DNA of 47,426 bases from an uncultured Lachnospiraceae bacterium (GTDB lineage: Bacteria > Bacillota > Clostridia > Lachnospirales > Lachnospiraceae), in the NCBI GenBank assembly GCA_944384155.1, contig CALWSG010000039.1, forward strand, positions 1 to 47,426. The letters are read 5' to 3'. Numbering within the stretch: the first letter of the stretch is position 1; each line of letters opens with the position of its first letter. The position numbers were made by a program, and so were the translations under genes. The notes beneath the pieces are model-generated. The model made no database searches. It saw only the letters and a program-made list of their open reading frames with translations, and was not told where the DNA came from. Positions 8,503 through 17,253 of the stretch are shown here, one piece after another.

Positions 8503-10635
8503 ATGAAGGATAAGATTTTTGGAATATTGCAGCGTGTGGGAAGGTCATTTATGCTTCCTATAGCCATTCTTCCGGTGGCAGGCCTTTTGCTTGGAGTGGG
8601 AGGCTCTCTTACAAATGAGACAACCCTTAAAACATACGGATTAAATAATATTATGGGACAGGGAACCATATTAAATGCCGTATTCAGGGTAATGAGTGAT
8701 GCGGGAAGCATAGTGTTTGATAATCTGCCAATAATATTTGCCATAGGAGTGGCAATAGGAATGGCAAAAAAGGAAAAGGAAGTGGCAGCTCTTTCTGCCG
8801 CCATAGCATTTTTTATAATGCATGCCGCCATAGGAGCCCTTATAACCATAAACGGGGGAGAAGATAATATGCTTGAGGGTGCTGTGGCTTCCGTATGCGG
8901 AATTACATCACTTCAAATGGGAGTGTTTGGAGGAATGATAGTAGGACTGGGAGTTGCGGCACTTCATAACAGGTTTTACAAGATTGAGCTTCCCCAGGTT
9001 CTGTCATTTTTCGGAGGTACAAGATTCGTTCCTATTATATCTGCACTTGTATATACGGCAGTGGGAATATTAATGTATGCAGTATGGCCCTTTATTCAGA
9101 GCGGAATATACGCAGTTGGAGATATAGTTCTTAAGTCAGGCTATTTCGGAACATGGATATATGGTCTTATGGAAAGGCTTTTAATTCCATTTGGACTTCA
9201 TCATGTATTTTATCTTCCTTTCTGGCAAACCGCACTTGGCGGAACTATGGAGATAGGGGGAAAGATTATAGAAGGTGCACAAAATATATTTTTTGCACAG
9301 CTTGCTGATCCTGCCACAGAGCATTTTGCAGTGGCAGCAACAAGGTTTATGTCAGGAAAATTTCCTCTGATGATATTCGGTCTTCCGGGAGCGGCACTTG
9401 CCATGTATAAAACAGCAATGCCTGAAAAGAAAAAGCTTGTGTCAGGACTTTTGCTTTCGGCAGCGCTTACTTCTATGGTAACAGGTATAACAGAGCCTCT
9501 TGAGTTTACCTTCCTTTTTGTTGCACCTGTTCTTTATGGCATACATTGTGTATTTGCAGGACTTGCATATATGCTTATGCACATATGCGGAGTAGGTGTG
9601 GGAATGACCTTTTCGGGAGGTCTTATAGATATGTTTCTTTTTGGTGTTTTACAGGGAAATGCCAAGACAGACTGGATATGGATAGTAATAGTGGGAATAG
9701 GATATTTTATAGTTTATTATCTGCTGTTTACATTCCTTATAAGGAGACTTGACCTGAAAACTCCGGGACGGTTTGACACAGATGAGGTTAAGCTTTATGT
9801 AAGAAGTGACGTGGAAGCGAAAAAGAGAGAAAATAAATCTGACGGGGATAATAATATATCAAGAAATATATGCATAGGTCTGGGAGGAAAAAATAATATA
9901 TCAGATGTGGACTGTTGTGCCACAAGGCTTAGATGTACAGTTTACAATGCGAGTCTTTTAAATAGCAGTATATTAAAGCAGACAGGGGCATCAGGAGTTA
10001 TTCAAAAGGGAAACGGAGTACAGATAATTTACGGACCTAAGGTAACGGTTATAAAGTCTGATTTGGAGGATTACCTTGAAAATGCACCTGACGATGACAG
10101 TATGAGCAATATGGACCGGGATATTGAAGATAAAAAGGAAGAAAAGGTAATTAAAAATAAAGAGATAGTAAAAACAATAACCATTTCAAGTCCTATAACA
10201 GGTGCGGCGGCTGATTTGTCAGAAGCTCCGGATGAGGGTTTTGCAGCAGGAATGATGGGTGATGGTGCAGTTGTTACACCGAAGGACAGTATAGTAAGAG
10301 CACCGGAGGACGGAGAAATAGGCTTCATATTCGATACAAAGCATGCCATAGGCTTTGTGACAGATACGGGAATCAACCTTTTAATTCATATAGGAATAGA
10401 CACAGTGGCATTGGATGGAAAGGGCTTTAAGGCACTTGTGAGACAAGGAGATAAGGTGAAAAAGGGAACACCTATGCTTGAGCTTGATTTAGAGTATATA
10501 AAAAACAATGCACCGTCTTTGGCATCACCTGTAATCTGTACGGAGCTTGATTTGGATAAAGGTGTCAGAATATTAAAGACGGGAGATATAAAGGCAGGAG
10601 AGCCTCTCCTTGAAGTGGAATTTTACAGTCAATAA
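8503..10635 (+). CDS. PTS transporter EIICBA, glucose/N-acetylglucosamine family
   Basis: A 710-residue fused sugar permease. The EIIC membrane domain spans roughly residues 1-425 (RVGRSFMLPIAILPVAGLLL and TGITEPLEFTFLFVAP are glucose-superfamily signatures). The EIIB domain carries DVDCCATRLR, where the Cys before ATRLR is the expected phosphorylation site. The EIIA domain at the C-terminus contains LLIHIGIDTVAL with the active His. It imports and phosphorylates a hexose at the expense of PEP. The start at 8503 is chosen because TGGAG lies 7 bases upstream; an ATG at 8491 overlaps that site. Glucose against N-acetylglucosamine specificity cannot be decided by eye. A hairpin follows at 10648-10679. 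Confidence 0.88.
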   Translation: MKDKIFGILQRVGRSFMLPIAILPVAGLLLGVGGSLTNETTLKTYGLNNIMGQGTILNAVFRVMSDAGSIVFDNLPIIFAIGVAIGMAKKEKEVAALSAAIAFFIMHAAIGALITINGGEDNMLEGAVASVCGITSLQMGVFGGMIVGLGVAALHNRFYKIELPQVLSFFGGTRFVPIISALVYTAVGILMYAVWPFIQSGIYAVGDIVLKSGYFGTWIYGLMERLLIPFGLHHVFYLPFWQTALGGTMEIGGKIIEGAQNIFFAQLADPATEHFAVAATRFMSGKFPLMIFGLPGAALAMYKTAMPEKKKLVSGLLLSAALTSMVTGITEPLEFTFLFVAPVLYGIHCVFAGLAYMLMHICGVGVGMTFSGGLIDMFLFGVLQGNAKTDWIWIVIVGIGYFIVYYLLFTFLIRRLDLKTPGRFDTDEVKLYVRSDVEAKKRENKSDGDNNISRNICIGLGGKNNISDVDCCATRLRCTVYNASLLNSSILKQTGASGVIQKGNGVQIIYGPKVTVIKSDLEDYLENAPDDDSMSNMDRDIEDKKEEKVIKNKEIVKTITISSPITGAAADLSEAPDEGFAAGMMGDGAVVTPKDSIVRAPEDGEIGFIFDTKHAIGFVTDTGINLLIHIGIDTVALDGKGFKALVRQGDKVKKGTPMLELDLEYIKNNAPSLASPVICTELDLDKGVRILKTGDIKAGEPLLEVEFYSQ

Positions 10636-10647
10636 TAAATTCATGAT

Positions 10648-10679
10648 GCAGCATAAAGAATTAAGATGCTTTGTGCTGC
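10648..10679 (+). terminator. Hairpin after the PTS gene
   Basis: GCAGCATAAAG pairs with CTTTGTGCTGC (11 bp, one wobble). There is no T-run behind it, so it could be a weak terminator or an RNA 3'-end stabiliser. Confidence 0.45.
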
Positions 10680-10732
10680 CGTACATAATTAGAGAACTAA
10701 AAGGAGATATTTGAAATTTAGTTTTAAAGACT

Positions 10733-10760
10733 TGAAAATTTTGTGAATTATTATATAAGT
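10733..10760 (+). promoter_or_regulatory. Possible promoter for the 10843 gene and two-component genes
   Basis: TTGAAA at about 10733, a 16-base spacer and TATAAG. It precedes the 185-residue membrane protein gene and probably serves the downstream regulator too. Confidence 0.35.
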
Positions 10761-10842
10761 AATGGAAAAAGAAAAGGAAATCTGATACTATAAATAGAGG
10801 AAATAATAAACAGATTTACAGGTACACGGAGGTCATTATTAA

Positions 10843-11400
10843 ATGAAGGAAAAATATGTAGTTGACGGCTACAGCTTTAGCACGGAAAGCGAGGCAAAAG
10901 CGGCAAGAAATGAAATAGAGGGAATTGAATATTTAAAGAAACGGATGAATTTAAAAAACCCCGGAAGCGTACTTGATATATATGATAAGGCAATCGAGAA
11001 AAATTTGTTTAAAACACCTATAGGATACAGCTTTTTAAGGGAGCTGCAGCAGTTTTTACTCAATTCACCTGATATAAGTCCTGATGACGTGAGGGATATT
11101 CCGGTATTGTCAGTATCGGGAAAAAAAGATAAAAAGCTTAAAGAAAAGCGTGTAAGTATAATACCAAAGGATGGGGAAAAAAAGTATAAAAGCAGAATTA
11201 CAAATCTGGTTATACTTAATATATTTCTTGTAATAGCCATAGTAATTATAATAATTATAACAAATAACAGCAGCAATATAAATATACTTAATTATAAGGA
11301 ACGTATAGACAGGGAATATGAGAAGAAGGAAGATGAAATGGCAGGCTGGGCACAGGAGCTAAGGGAGAGAGAGGAAGAGCTGGACAGGCTTTTGCAGTAG
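10843..11400 (+). CDS. Membrane protein with C-terminal coiled coil, unknown function
   Basis: I do not recognise the 185-residue protein. The first 80 residues are soluble and helical (YVVDGYSFSTESEAKAARNE, then YLKKRMNLKNPGSVLDIYDK). A basic linker follows, then one membrane helix at about residues 126-147 (LVILNIFLVIAIVIIIIITN) and a charged coiled coil to the end (EREEELDRLLQ). It lies 45 bases before the response regulator gene in the same orientation, so the two are probably co-transcribed. It could be an accessory to the two-component system, but nothing in the sequence shows that. Confidence 0.75.
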   Translation: MKEKYVVDGYSFSTESEAKAARNEIEGIEYLKKRMNLKNPGSVLDIYDKAIEKNLFKTPIGYSFLRELQQFLLNSPDISPDDVRDIPVLSVSGKKDKKLKEKRVSIIPKDGEKKYKSRITNLVILNIFLVIAIVIIIIITNNSSNINILNYKERIDREYEKKEDEMAGWAQELREREEELDRLLQ

Positions 11401-11445
11401 GAACGGTATGGTTACAAAATATTTTGCAGATAGGAGAATAGGTAT

Positions 11446-12126
11446 ATGGCAGATTTAAAGGTACTTGTGGTTGATGACGAGGTGAGAATAAGAAAATTAG
11501 TTAAGGATTTTCTTGTAAAAAAGGAATACAGGGTATTAGAGGCAGCAGACGGAGAGGAAGCAGTAAAGGTATTTTTTGAGAATAATGATATAGCACTTAT
11601 TATTCTTGATGTTATGATGCCTAAAATGGATGGCTGGCAGGTGTGCAGGGAGATAAGGGAATATTCAAAGGTTCCCATTATAATGCTTACTGCAAAAAGT
11701 GATGAGCAGGATGAGCTTACAGGATTTGAGCTTGGGGTTGACGAATACATATCAAAGCCTTTCAGTCCCAAAATCCTTATGGCAAGAGTTGATGCCATTT
11801 TAAGAAGGACAAGCAAGCTTGATGAAAATGGAGTAATAACGGCAGGGAATATAGTGGTTAATAAGGTTGCCCATACCGTGGAGGTAAATGGCAAGCCGGT
11901 AGATTTAAGCTACAAGGAGTTTGAGCTTTTAGTTTATTTTATGGAAAATCAGGGAATTGCACTAAGCCGTGAGCAGATACTAAATAATGTATGGAATTAT
12001 GATTATTTCGGAGATGCAAGAACAATAGATACCCATGTTAAAAAGCTTAGGGCAAAGCTTGCCAAGGAGGGAGATTACATTAAGACAATATGGGGAATGG
12101 GGTATAAATTCGAGGTAAATGGCTAA
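11446..12126 (+). CDS. OmpR-family response regulator
   Basis: A 226-residue two-component regulator. The receiver (residues 4-118) has the acidic pair D10-D11, phospho-acceptor D55 in IILDVMMP, T82 and K104 (SKPFSP). The C-terminal winged-helix DNA-binding domain includes LSYKEFELLVYF and the RTIDTHVKKLRAKL recognition segment. Its kinase partner (13976) is separated from it by a GH2 gene. The final codons GYKFEVNG-stop differ from the copy of this tail found just before the kinase (13939-13974), which suggests the 3' end was altered by an insertion. Confidence 0.92.
   Translation: MADLKVLVVDDEVRIRKLVKDFLVKKEYRVLEAADGEEAVKVFFENNDIALIILDVMMPKMDGWQVCREIREYSKVPIIMLTAKSDEQDELTGFELGVDEYISKPFSPKILMARVDAILRRTSKLDENGVITAGNIVVNKVAHTVEVNGKPVDLSYKEFELLVYFMENQGIALSREQILNNVWNYDYFGDARTIDTHVKKLRAKLAKEGDYIKTIWGMGYKFEVNG
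12103..12120 (+). repeat. Direct repeat, left copy, flanking the GH2 gene
   Basis: TATAAATTCGAGGTAAAT at the end of the response regulator gene recurs at 13954-13971 with one mismatch, on the other side of the GH2 gene. Confidence 0.8.
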
Positions 12127-12145
12127 GATAGAACGGAGGATTAGT

Positions 12146-13924
12146 ATGAAAGAATATAGAATGGAGCATCCTAATCCACAATTTCAAAGAGAGAATTGGA
12201 TGAATTTAAACGGATTATGGAGCTTTACGTTTGATTTTGGAAAGAGTGGAATGGAACGAAAGTTATATCTTGGGGATGAAGATACACTTCAAAATTATGA
12301 TTGTAAAATAAGGGTTCCATTTTGTCCGGAAAGCAGCTTAAGCGGAATTGGGTATAAGGATTTTATTGCGGCAGTCTGGTATAGAAAAGAAGTGGATTTG
12401 TCAGAAAAGCAGTTAGAGGGAAGAACTATACTTCATTTTGGTGCCGTAGATTATGAATGCCGTGTATTTATTAATGGCGAAGAGGCCGGGAAACATATAG
12501 GGGGTTACAGTTCATTTGAATTTGATATTACAGATTATGTCCATACAGGGAAAAATATTATTGTTGTGTATGCTGAGGATGATGTAAGAAGCGGATTGCA
12601 GGCAAGGGGTAAGCAGTCGGGCAGTTATTATTCCCAAGGATGTGACTATACCAGAACTACAGGAATTTGGCAGACTGTCTGGCTGGAATTTGTACCCAAA
12701 TCATATGTGAAGAGTGTTAAATATTATCCGGATATTGCAGAGCAGTGCTTTTATGCAGACGCAAAAATATATGGTAAAGGAAAGCTTACCATGACTGCAT
12801 ATTATAACGAAAAGGAGTGCGGTACTGTTACAAAGATGGTAACGGGAGATAATAATAAGCTTCGTATACCCCTTAATGAGATGCATCTGTGGGAATGCGG
12901 AAACGGAAGGCTGTATGACATAAAAATTAAGCTTGAATCTGAAGAAAACGGAAAGCATATGGTGGACGCAATATCCAGCTATGCAGGAATGCGTCAAATA
13001 CAAATAGATGGGTATCGGTTTATATTAAATGGGGTTACTGTGTTTCAGAGAACCGTGTTGGATCAAGGCTTCTACAGAGAAGGAATATATACTGCTCCAA
13101 GTGATGAAGCTTTATTAAGGGATATTAAGATTTCAAAGGCATTGGGATTTAATGGAGCAAGACTGCATCAGAAAATTTTTGAGCCGAGATTTCTGTATCA
13201 TTGTGACAGAGAGGGATATTTGGTTTGGGGTGAGCATGGTAACTGGGGATTAAATTTATCAAATCCGGAAAGCTTCTTGAATTTTATGCCTGAGTGGCTT
13301 GAGGCTGTGGAACGCGATTTTAATCATCCATCCATTATCGGATGGTGTCCTTTTAATGAAACATGGGATTATAACGGGCAAAGACAGAATGATAGAATAC
13401 TTGAAAACATTTATAAAATGACAAAGGCATTGGACAGTACCCGGCCATGCATAGATACATCGGGTAATTTTCATGTTATTACAGATATTTACGATTTACA
13501 TAATTACAGACAAAATGTTAAGGAATTTTCAGATTGTTATAGTGGCTTTGCAAAAGACGGAAAATTTCATGAGGAGCATCCTTCAAGACAACAGTATAAA
13601 GAGGGTCAGCCATTGTTTATCAGTGAATATGGCGGCATTAAGTGGAATGTGGATGACAGTCAGAAAGATGCGTGGGGATATGGTGATGAGCCAAAGACGA
13701 AAGAAGAATTTATTGAACGCTACGAAGGATTGACGTCAGTATTGCTTGACAATCCTAAGATTATGGGCTTTTGCTATACTCAATTATATGATATTGAGCA
13801 AGAAACCAATGGGCTATATGATTATGACCGAAAACCTAAGTTTGATGCTGAAATATTTTACAAAATCAATAGCCGCAAAGCAGCTATAGAGTTAATTAAT
13901 GGAAATATAGAGGGAGAAAATTAA
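12146..13924 (+). CDS. Glycoside hydrolase family 2 (beta-galactosidase/beta-glucuronidase-like)
   Basis: A 592-residue cytoplasmic enzyme with no signal peptide. It has an N-terminal GH2 sugar-binding domain (HPNPQFQRENWMNLNGLWSF), a central Ig-like domain and a TIM-barrel domain. The acid/base is E405 in GWCPFNETWD and the nucleophile E494 in PLFISEYGG. The start at 12146 follows GGAGG; an upstream ATG at 12119 overlaps the regulator stop and lacks such a site. Substrate is uncertain: beta-galactoside, beta-glucuronide or beta-mannoside are possible for this subgroup. The gene lies inside a two-component operon and looks like a late insertion. Confidence 0.85.
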   Translation: MKEYRMEHPNPQFQRENWMNLNGLWSFTFDFGKSGMERKLYLGDEDTLQNYDCKIRVPFCPESSLSGIGYKDFIAAVWYRKEVDLSEKQLEGRTILHFGAVDYECRVFINGEEAGKHIGGYSSFEFDITDYVHTGKNIIVVYAEDDVRSGLQARGKQSGSYYSQGCDYTRTTGIWQTVWLEFVPKSYVKSVKYYPDIAEQCFYADAKIYGKGKLTMTAYYNEKECGTVTKMVTGDNNKLRIPLNEMHLWECGNGRLYDIKIKLESEENGKHMVDAISSYAGMRQIQIDGYRFILNGVTVFQRTVLDQGFYREGIYTAPSDEALLRDIKISKALGFNGARLHQKIFEPRFLYHCDREGYLVWGEHGNWGLNLSNPESFLNFMPEWLEAVERDFNHPSIIGWCPFNETWDYNGQRQNDRILENIYKMTKALDSTRPCIDTSGNFHVITDIYDLHNYRQNVKEFSDCYSGFAKDGKFHEEHPSRQQYKEGQPLFISEYGGIKWNVDDSQKDAWGYGDEPKTKEEFIERYEGLTSVLLDNPKIMGFCYTQLYDIEQETNGLYDYDRKPKFDAEIFYKINSRKAAIELINGNIEGEN

Positions 13925-13938
13925 AACGGAGTTATTTA

Positions 13939-13974
13939 ATTAAGGCTCTTGGATATAAATTTGAGGTAAATTGA
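13939..13974 (+). pseudogene. Remnant of the response regulator 3' end
   Basis: These 12 codons read IKALGYKFEVN followed by TGA, matching the regulator end at 12079-12126 (IKTIWGMGYKFEVNG). The GAGG within codons GAG-GTA acts as the ribosome binding site of the kinase, 9 bases before its ATG. This looks like the original regulator tail, retained because it carries the kinase ribosome binding site after the GH2 gene was inserted. Confidence 0.65.
13954..13971 (+). repeat. Direct repeat, right copy, flanking the GH2 gene
   Basis: TATAAATTTGAGGTAAAT matches 12103-12120 at 17 of 18 positions. Confidence 0.8.
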
Positions 13975-13975
13975 T

Positions 13976-15451
13976 ATGAAATCTTCTCTTAGAATAAAAA
14001 TGGCATTTACCCTTGTTACAATAGTGGCAGGTGCAATAATGGGAAACTGGTTTATTAACATGGTTTTTCAGGAAAAATATTATGTTTCCAGTAAGGAAAT
14101 GGACCTTATAGAGATATATGAAATAATGACGGAAAATTTTAAGTCAGGTGAGGCAGTTTCATCTGATATTAAAATACGTATGGTTTCCGAATGCGAGAGT
14201 AAAAATATTACCACTCTGGTGGCGGATGCAGGTTTAAGTCCTAAGTTTTATTCGGGATACAGTATTATGAGCGATAGTCTTGTAGACAGGCTTAAAAGTA
14301 TTTTGTTTGGCAGCGAGAGCAGTGATGAAGAAATCATAAAAAAAACACCTGATTATACTTTGAAAAGTGTTTATGACAACAGCAATGATCAGGAATATCT
14401 TGAAATGACAGGAGCCCTTGAGTCAGGAGATCTTTTTATAATGCGTACATCTATAGAGAGTATACAGGAGGTGCTTAAGGTATCAAATCAGTTTATAGCA
14501 TATGTTGGAGGCGTTGTGATATCCTTAAGTGTTATAGTTGTGCTTATATTTTCCATAGGACTGACATCAAGGATTGAAAAACTGGCACATATTTCAAGTG
14601 AGATGTCAAAGCTTAATTTTAATATAAAATATAGTGATGGCGGAAGTGATGAAATATCCATGCTTGGTAATAATATGAATTTTCTTTCCGAGAAGCTGGA
14701 AAAAACCATATCTGAGCTAAAGGCTGCAAATATTGAACTGCAAAAGGATATCCAGAAAAAGGACGAGATAGATAAGATGAGAAGAGACTTTTTATCAAAT
14801 GTATCCCATGAATTAAAGACGCCTATAGCCATAATACAAGGCTATGCAGAAGGGCTTAAGGAAAGCGTCAATGATGATGAGGAAAGCAGAAACTTTTACT
14901 GTGATGTTATAATGGATGAGGCAGTAAAAATGAACAGAATGGTAAAGAAGCTGCTTACGTTAAATCAGATAGAATTCGGCAATAAGATGGTTGAGATGGA
15001 AAGGTTTGATATAGTTACGGTTATTGACCAGGTTTTAAACAAATCATCTGTATTTATAACGGAAAAAAATGCAAATATTATATTTGACAATAAGGCAAAA
15101 ATTTATGTGTGGGCAGATGAATTTCAGATAGAGGAGGTTATAACAAATTATATAAGTAATGCCCTTAATCATCTTGATTATGACAGGGTGATAAAAATAA
15201 CACTGGAGGAAAGTGAAAAGCTTGTAAGATGCACCGTCTTTAACACAGGAAACCACATACCTGAAAACGAGCTTGATAAAATATGGGAGAAGTTTTATAA
15301 GGTGGATAAGGCAAGAACAAGGGAGTATGGGGGGAATGGAATAGGCCTTTCAATAGTCAAGGCAATAATGACATCACTTAACAGAGAGTGCGGTGTTAAA
15401 AATGTAGAGGACGGGGTGGAATTTTGGTTTGAGGTAGAAAAAAGTGTATAA
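13976..15451 (+). CDS. Sensor histidine kinase
   Basis: A 491-residue membrane kinase. It has a first membrane helix at residues 10-30, an extracytoplasmic sensor region to about 172, a second helix at 173-197 (FIAYVGGVVISLSVIVVLIF), a HAMP domain, a HisKA domain with H278 in SNVSHELKTP, and an ATPase domain with the N box NYISNALNH and the G box GGNGIGLSIVKAI. It would phosphorylate the regulator at 11446. Its ribosome binding site lies in the remnant regulator tail. The signal is unknown. The domain order is that of a normal OmpR-partner kinase. Confidence 0.92.
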   Translation: MKSSLRIKMAFTLVTIVAGAIMGNWFINMVFQEKYYVSSKEMDLIEIYEIMTENFKSGEAVSSDIKIRMVSECESKNITTLVADAGLSPKFYSGYSIMSDSLVDRLKSILFGSESSDEEIIKKTPDYTLKSVYDNSNDQEYLEMTGALESGDLFIMRTSIESIQEVLKVSNQFIAYVGGVVISLSVIVVLIFSIGLTSRIEKLAHISSEMSKLNFNIKYSDGGSDEISMLGNNMNFLSEKLEKTISELKAANIELQKDIQKKDEIDKMRRDFLSNVSHELKTPIAIIQGYAEGLKESVNDDEESRNFYCDVIMDEAVKMNRMVKKLLTLNQIEFGNKMVEMERFDIVTVIDQVLNKSSVFITEKNANIIFDNKAKIYVWADEFQIEEVITNYISNALNHLDYDRVIKITLEESEKLVRCTVFNTGNHIPENELDKIWEKFYKVDKARTREYGGNGIGLSIVKAIMTSLNRECGVKNVEDGVEFWFEVEKSV

Positions 15452-15466
15452 AATTGAAATATTTAG

Positions 15467-15495
15467 TTGAAGTGTTTTAATAAAAATGCTAAAAT
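15467..15495 (+). promoter_or_regulatory. Sigma-A promoter for the 15546 lipoprotein
   Basis: TTGAAG (15467-15472), a 17-base spacer and TAAAAT (15490-15495), 50 bases before the lipoprotein start. Confidence 0.5.
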
Positions 15496-15545
15496 AATAA
15501 TAGTTTATTTTAAGATAACAGCATAAATGGGAATGAGGATTATAT

Positions 15546-16250
15546 ATGAGGAAGAATCTTAAAAAGCTTATATTATTGTCTGCTGCGGCAGCAGTGGCGT
15601 TGACAGGAATTACAGGCTGCAGCGGTGTGGATTTAAGCAGTGATGAAGAAGCACTGATTGTAGAATATGCCGTTAATTCAGTTATAAATCATGATAAAAA
15701 TTATATTGTAAAGCTTGCGGAAAGAGAGACAGAAGCCCAGGAGCCTACAACATGGCTGTCTGAAAATACAGATAATCAGGAGGACGGGGAGAATAATGAA
15801 GAAACTAACACGTCAGGCGGAGAGGATAAAAGCAGCGTATCAGTTAATGAGGCATTTGGTATAGACGGATTTACTGTTGAGGGAAACGGATATGAGCTGG
15901 CAGATAAATATCCTAATGATGAGAATGGTTTTAGTATGGTTGCAATATCGGAATATGATCTTTTGATTCTTAAATTTAATGTGACAAATAATTCCCAGTC
16001 ACAGTCAGCATTAAATCTGGCTGATGCAGGCTATAGGTACAGATGTATTGTAAACGGAAAAGTAAGGCTTAATGCACAGGTTACTGCACTGCTTAATGGA
16101 ATGAATACATGGAACGGCACATTTGAGCCAGGCGAAACAAAGGAAATGGTACTGATATTCCAGTTGAGTGAAGAAGTATCATCAAGCATAGAAAATGTAA
16201 GCATATCTGTTATAAAGGACGGAGATGTAAAATCAGCGGTAATTAAATAA
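15546..16250 (+). CDS. Lipoprotein of unknown function
   Basis: A 234-residue protein with a type II signal peptide; the lipobox is TGITGCSG with Cys25. An acidic Glu/Asn-rich linker (about residues 58-98) is followed by a beta-rich C-terminal domain that contains ILKFNVTNNSQSQSALNLAD and FEPGETKEMVLIFQLSE. That pattern resembles the DUF4352/DUF5067-like Ig-fold lipoproteins of Firmicutes, which is a weak resemblance. It should sit on the outer face of the membrane. CheV follows 35 bases downstream on the same strand. Confidence 0.8.
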   Translation: MRKNLKKLILLSAAAAVALTGITGCSGVDLSSDEEALIVEYAVNSVINHDKNYIVKLAERETEAQEPTTWLSENTDNQEDGENNEETNTSGGEDKSSVSVNEAFGIDGFTVEGNGYELADKYPNDENGFSMVAISEYDLLILKFNVTNNSQSQSALNLADAGYRYRCIVNGKVRLNAQVTALLNGMNTWNGTFEPGETKEMVLIFQLSEEVSSSIENVSISVIKDGDVKSAVIK

Positions 16251-16285
16251 TCGGCAGTAATAGGTGATTGTGAAGGAGGAATATT

Positions 16286-17185
16286 ATGGAAACAAATATA
16301 TTGCTTGAAAACGGAACAAACGAATTGGAGGTTTTGGAATTCACGGTAAAAGGACGGTCATATGGTATTAATGTGGCAAAGGTTCGTGAAATAATAGGGT
16401 ATCAGCCGGTGACGCCTGTGCCTAATGCACATCCGTTTGTGGAAGGTATTTTCATGCCAAGAGATATGGTTATAACGGCTGTTAATCTGTCAAAGGTACT
16501 AGGTATGCCGGAGGAAGACAAGCCGACAGACATGATGATTATAACTAATTTTAATAAGCTTAATGTAGCGTTTCACGTTGAGTCAGTTGTGGGAATACAC
16601 AGAGTGTCATGGGCAGACATAATAACACCTGATGCTACGATTAATACCTCTGATGCAGGCTTGTCAACAGGTATTATCAAGAAGGACGGAAAGCTTATTA
16701 TTATACTTGATTTTGAAAAAATTATTACAGATATAAGTCCTGAAACAGGTCTTAAGGTGTCGGAAATAGAAAAGCTGGGGGCAAGAGTGAGAAGTGATTC
16801 TCCGATTCTTATGGCAGAGGATTCTCCTCTTCTCAGAAAGCTTATGGAGGATTCATTACATAAGGCAGGATATACGAAGGTTATAGCCGCAGACAATGGT
16901 CAGGAAGCATGGGATATGCTTGAAATGTACAAGAAGCAGGGCAATGTAAAGGATAAGGTACATTGTATTATCACAGATATTGAGATGCCTCTTATGGATG
17001 GACACAGGCTGACAAAGCTTGTTAAATCAGATGATATTTTGAAAGATATTCCTCTTATTATATTTTCATCACTTATTAATGATGAAATGAGAGTTAAAGG
17101 AAAGGCATTAGGTGCAGATGCACAGCTTACAAAACCTGAAATAGGCAATTTAGTTCAGACAATAGATGAATTAATAGATAAATAA
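16286..17185 (+). CDS. cheV: Chemotaxis coupling protein CheV
   Basis: A 299-residue fusion of a CheW-like domain (residues 12-155; LEFTVKGRSYGINVAKVREI, GIFMPRDMVITAVNLS) and a response-regulator receiver (about 173-298) with phospho-acceptor Asp in IITDIEMPLMDG and Lys in LTKPE. CheV couples chemoreceptors to CheA and tunes adaptation by its phosphorylated receiver. GGAGG precedes the ATG. No other chemotaxis gene is nearby. It supports a motile organism. Confidence 0.92.
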   Translation: METNILLENGTNELEVLEFTVKGRSYGINVAKVREIIGYQPVTPVPNAHPFVEGIFMPRDMVITAVNLSKVLGMPEEDKPTDMMIITNFNKLNVAFHVESVVGIHRVSWADIITPDATINTSDAGLSTGIIKKDGKLIIILDFEKIITDISPETGLKVSEIEKLGARVRSDSPILMAEDSPLLRKLMEDSLHKAGYTKVIAADNGQEAWDMLEMYKKQGNVKDKVHCIITDIEMPLMDGHRLTKLVKSDDILKDIPLIIFSSLINDEMRVKGKALGADAQLTKPEIGNLVQTIDELIDK

Positions 17186-17191
17186 TATTCA

Positions 17192-17224
17192 GGGGACAGG
17201 TCTTTAAGGACAGGTCCCCGTTTT
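17192..17224 (+). terminator. Rho-independent terminator after cheV
   Basis: GGGGAC pairs with GTCCCC, with an inner GTC/GAC stem, followed by a T-run. It ends the lipoprotein-cheV unit. Confidence 0.8.
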
Positions 17225-17253
17225 GGCAGAAAATAAAAAGGAGATATTTGGAA

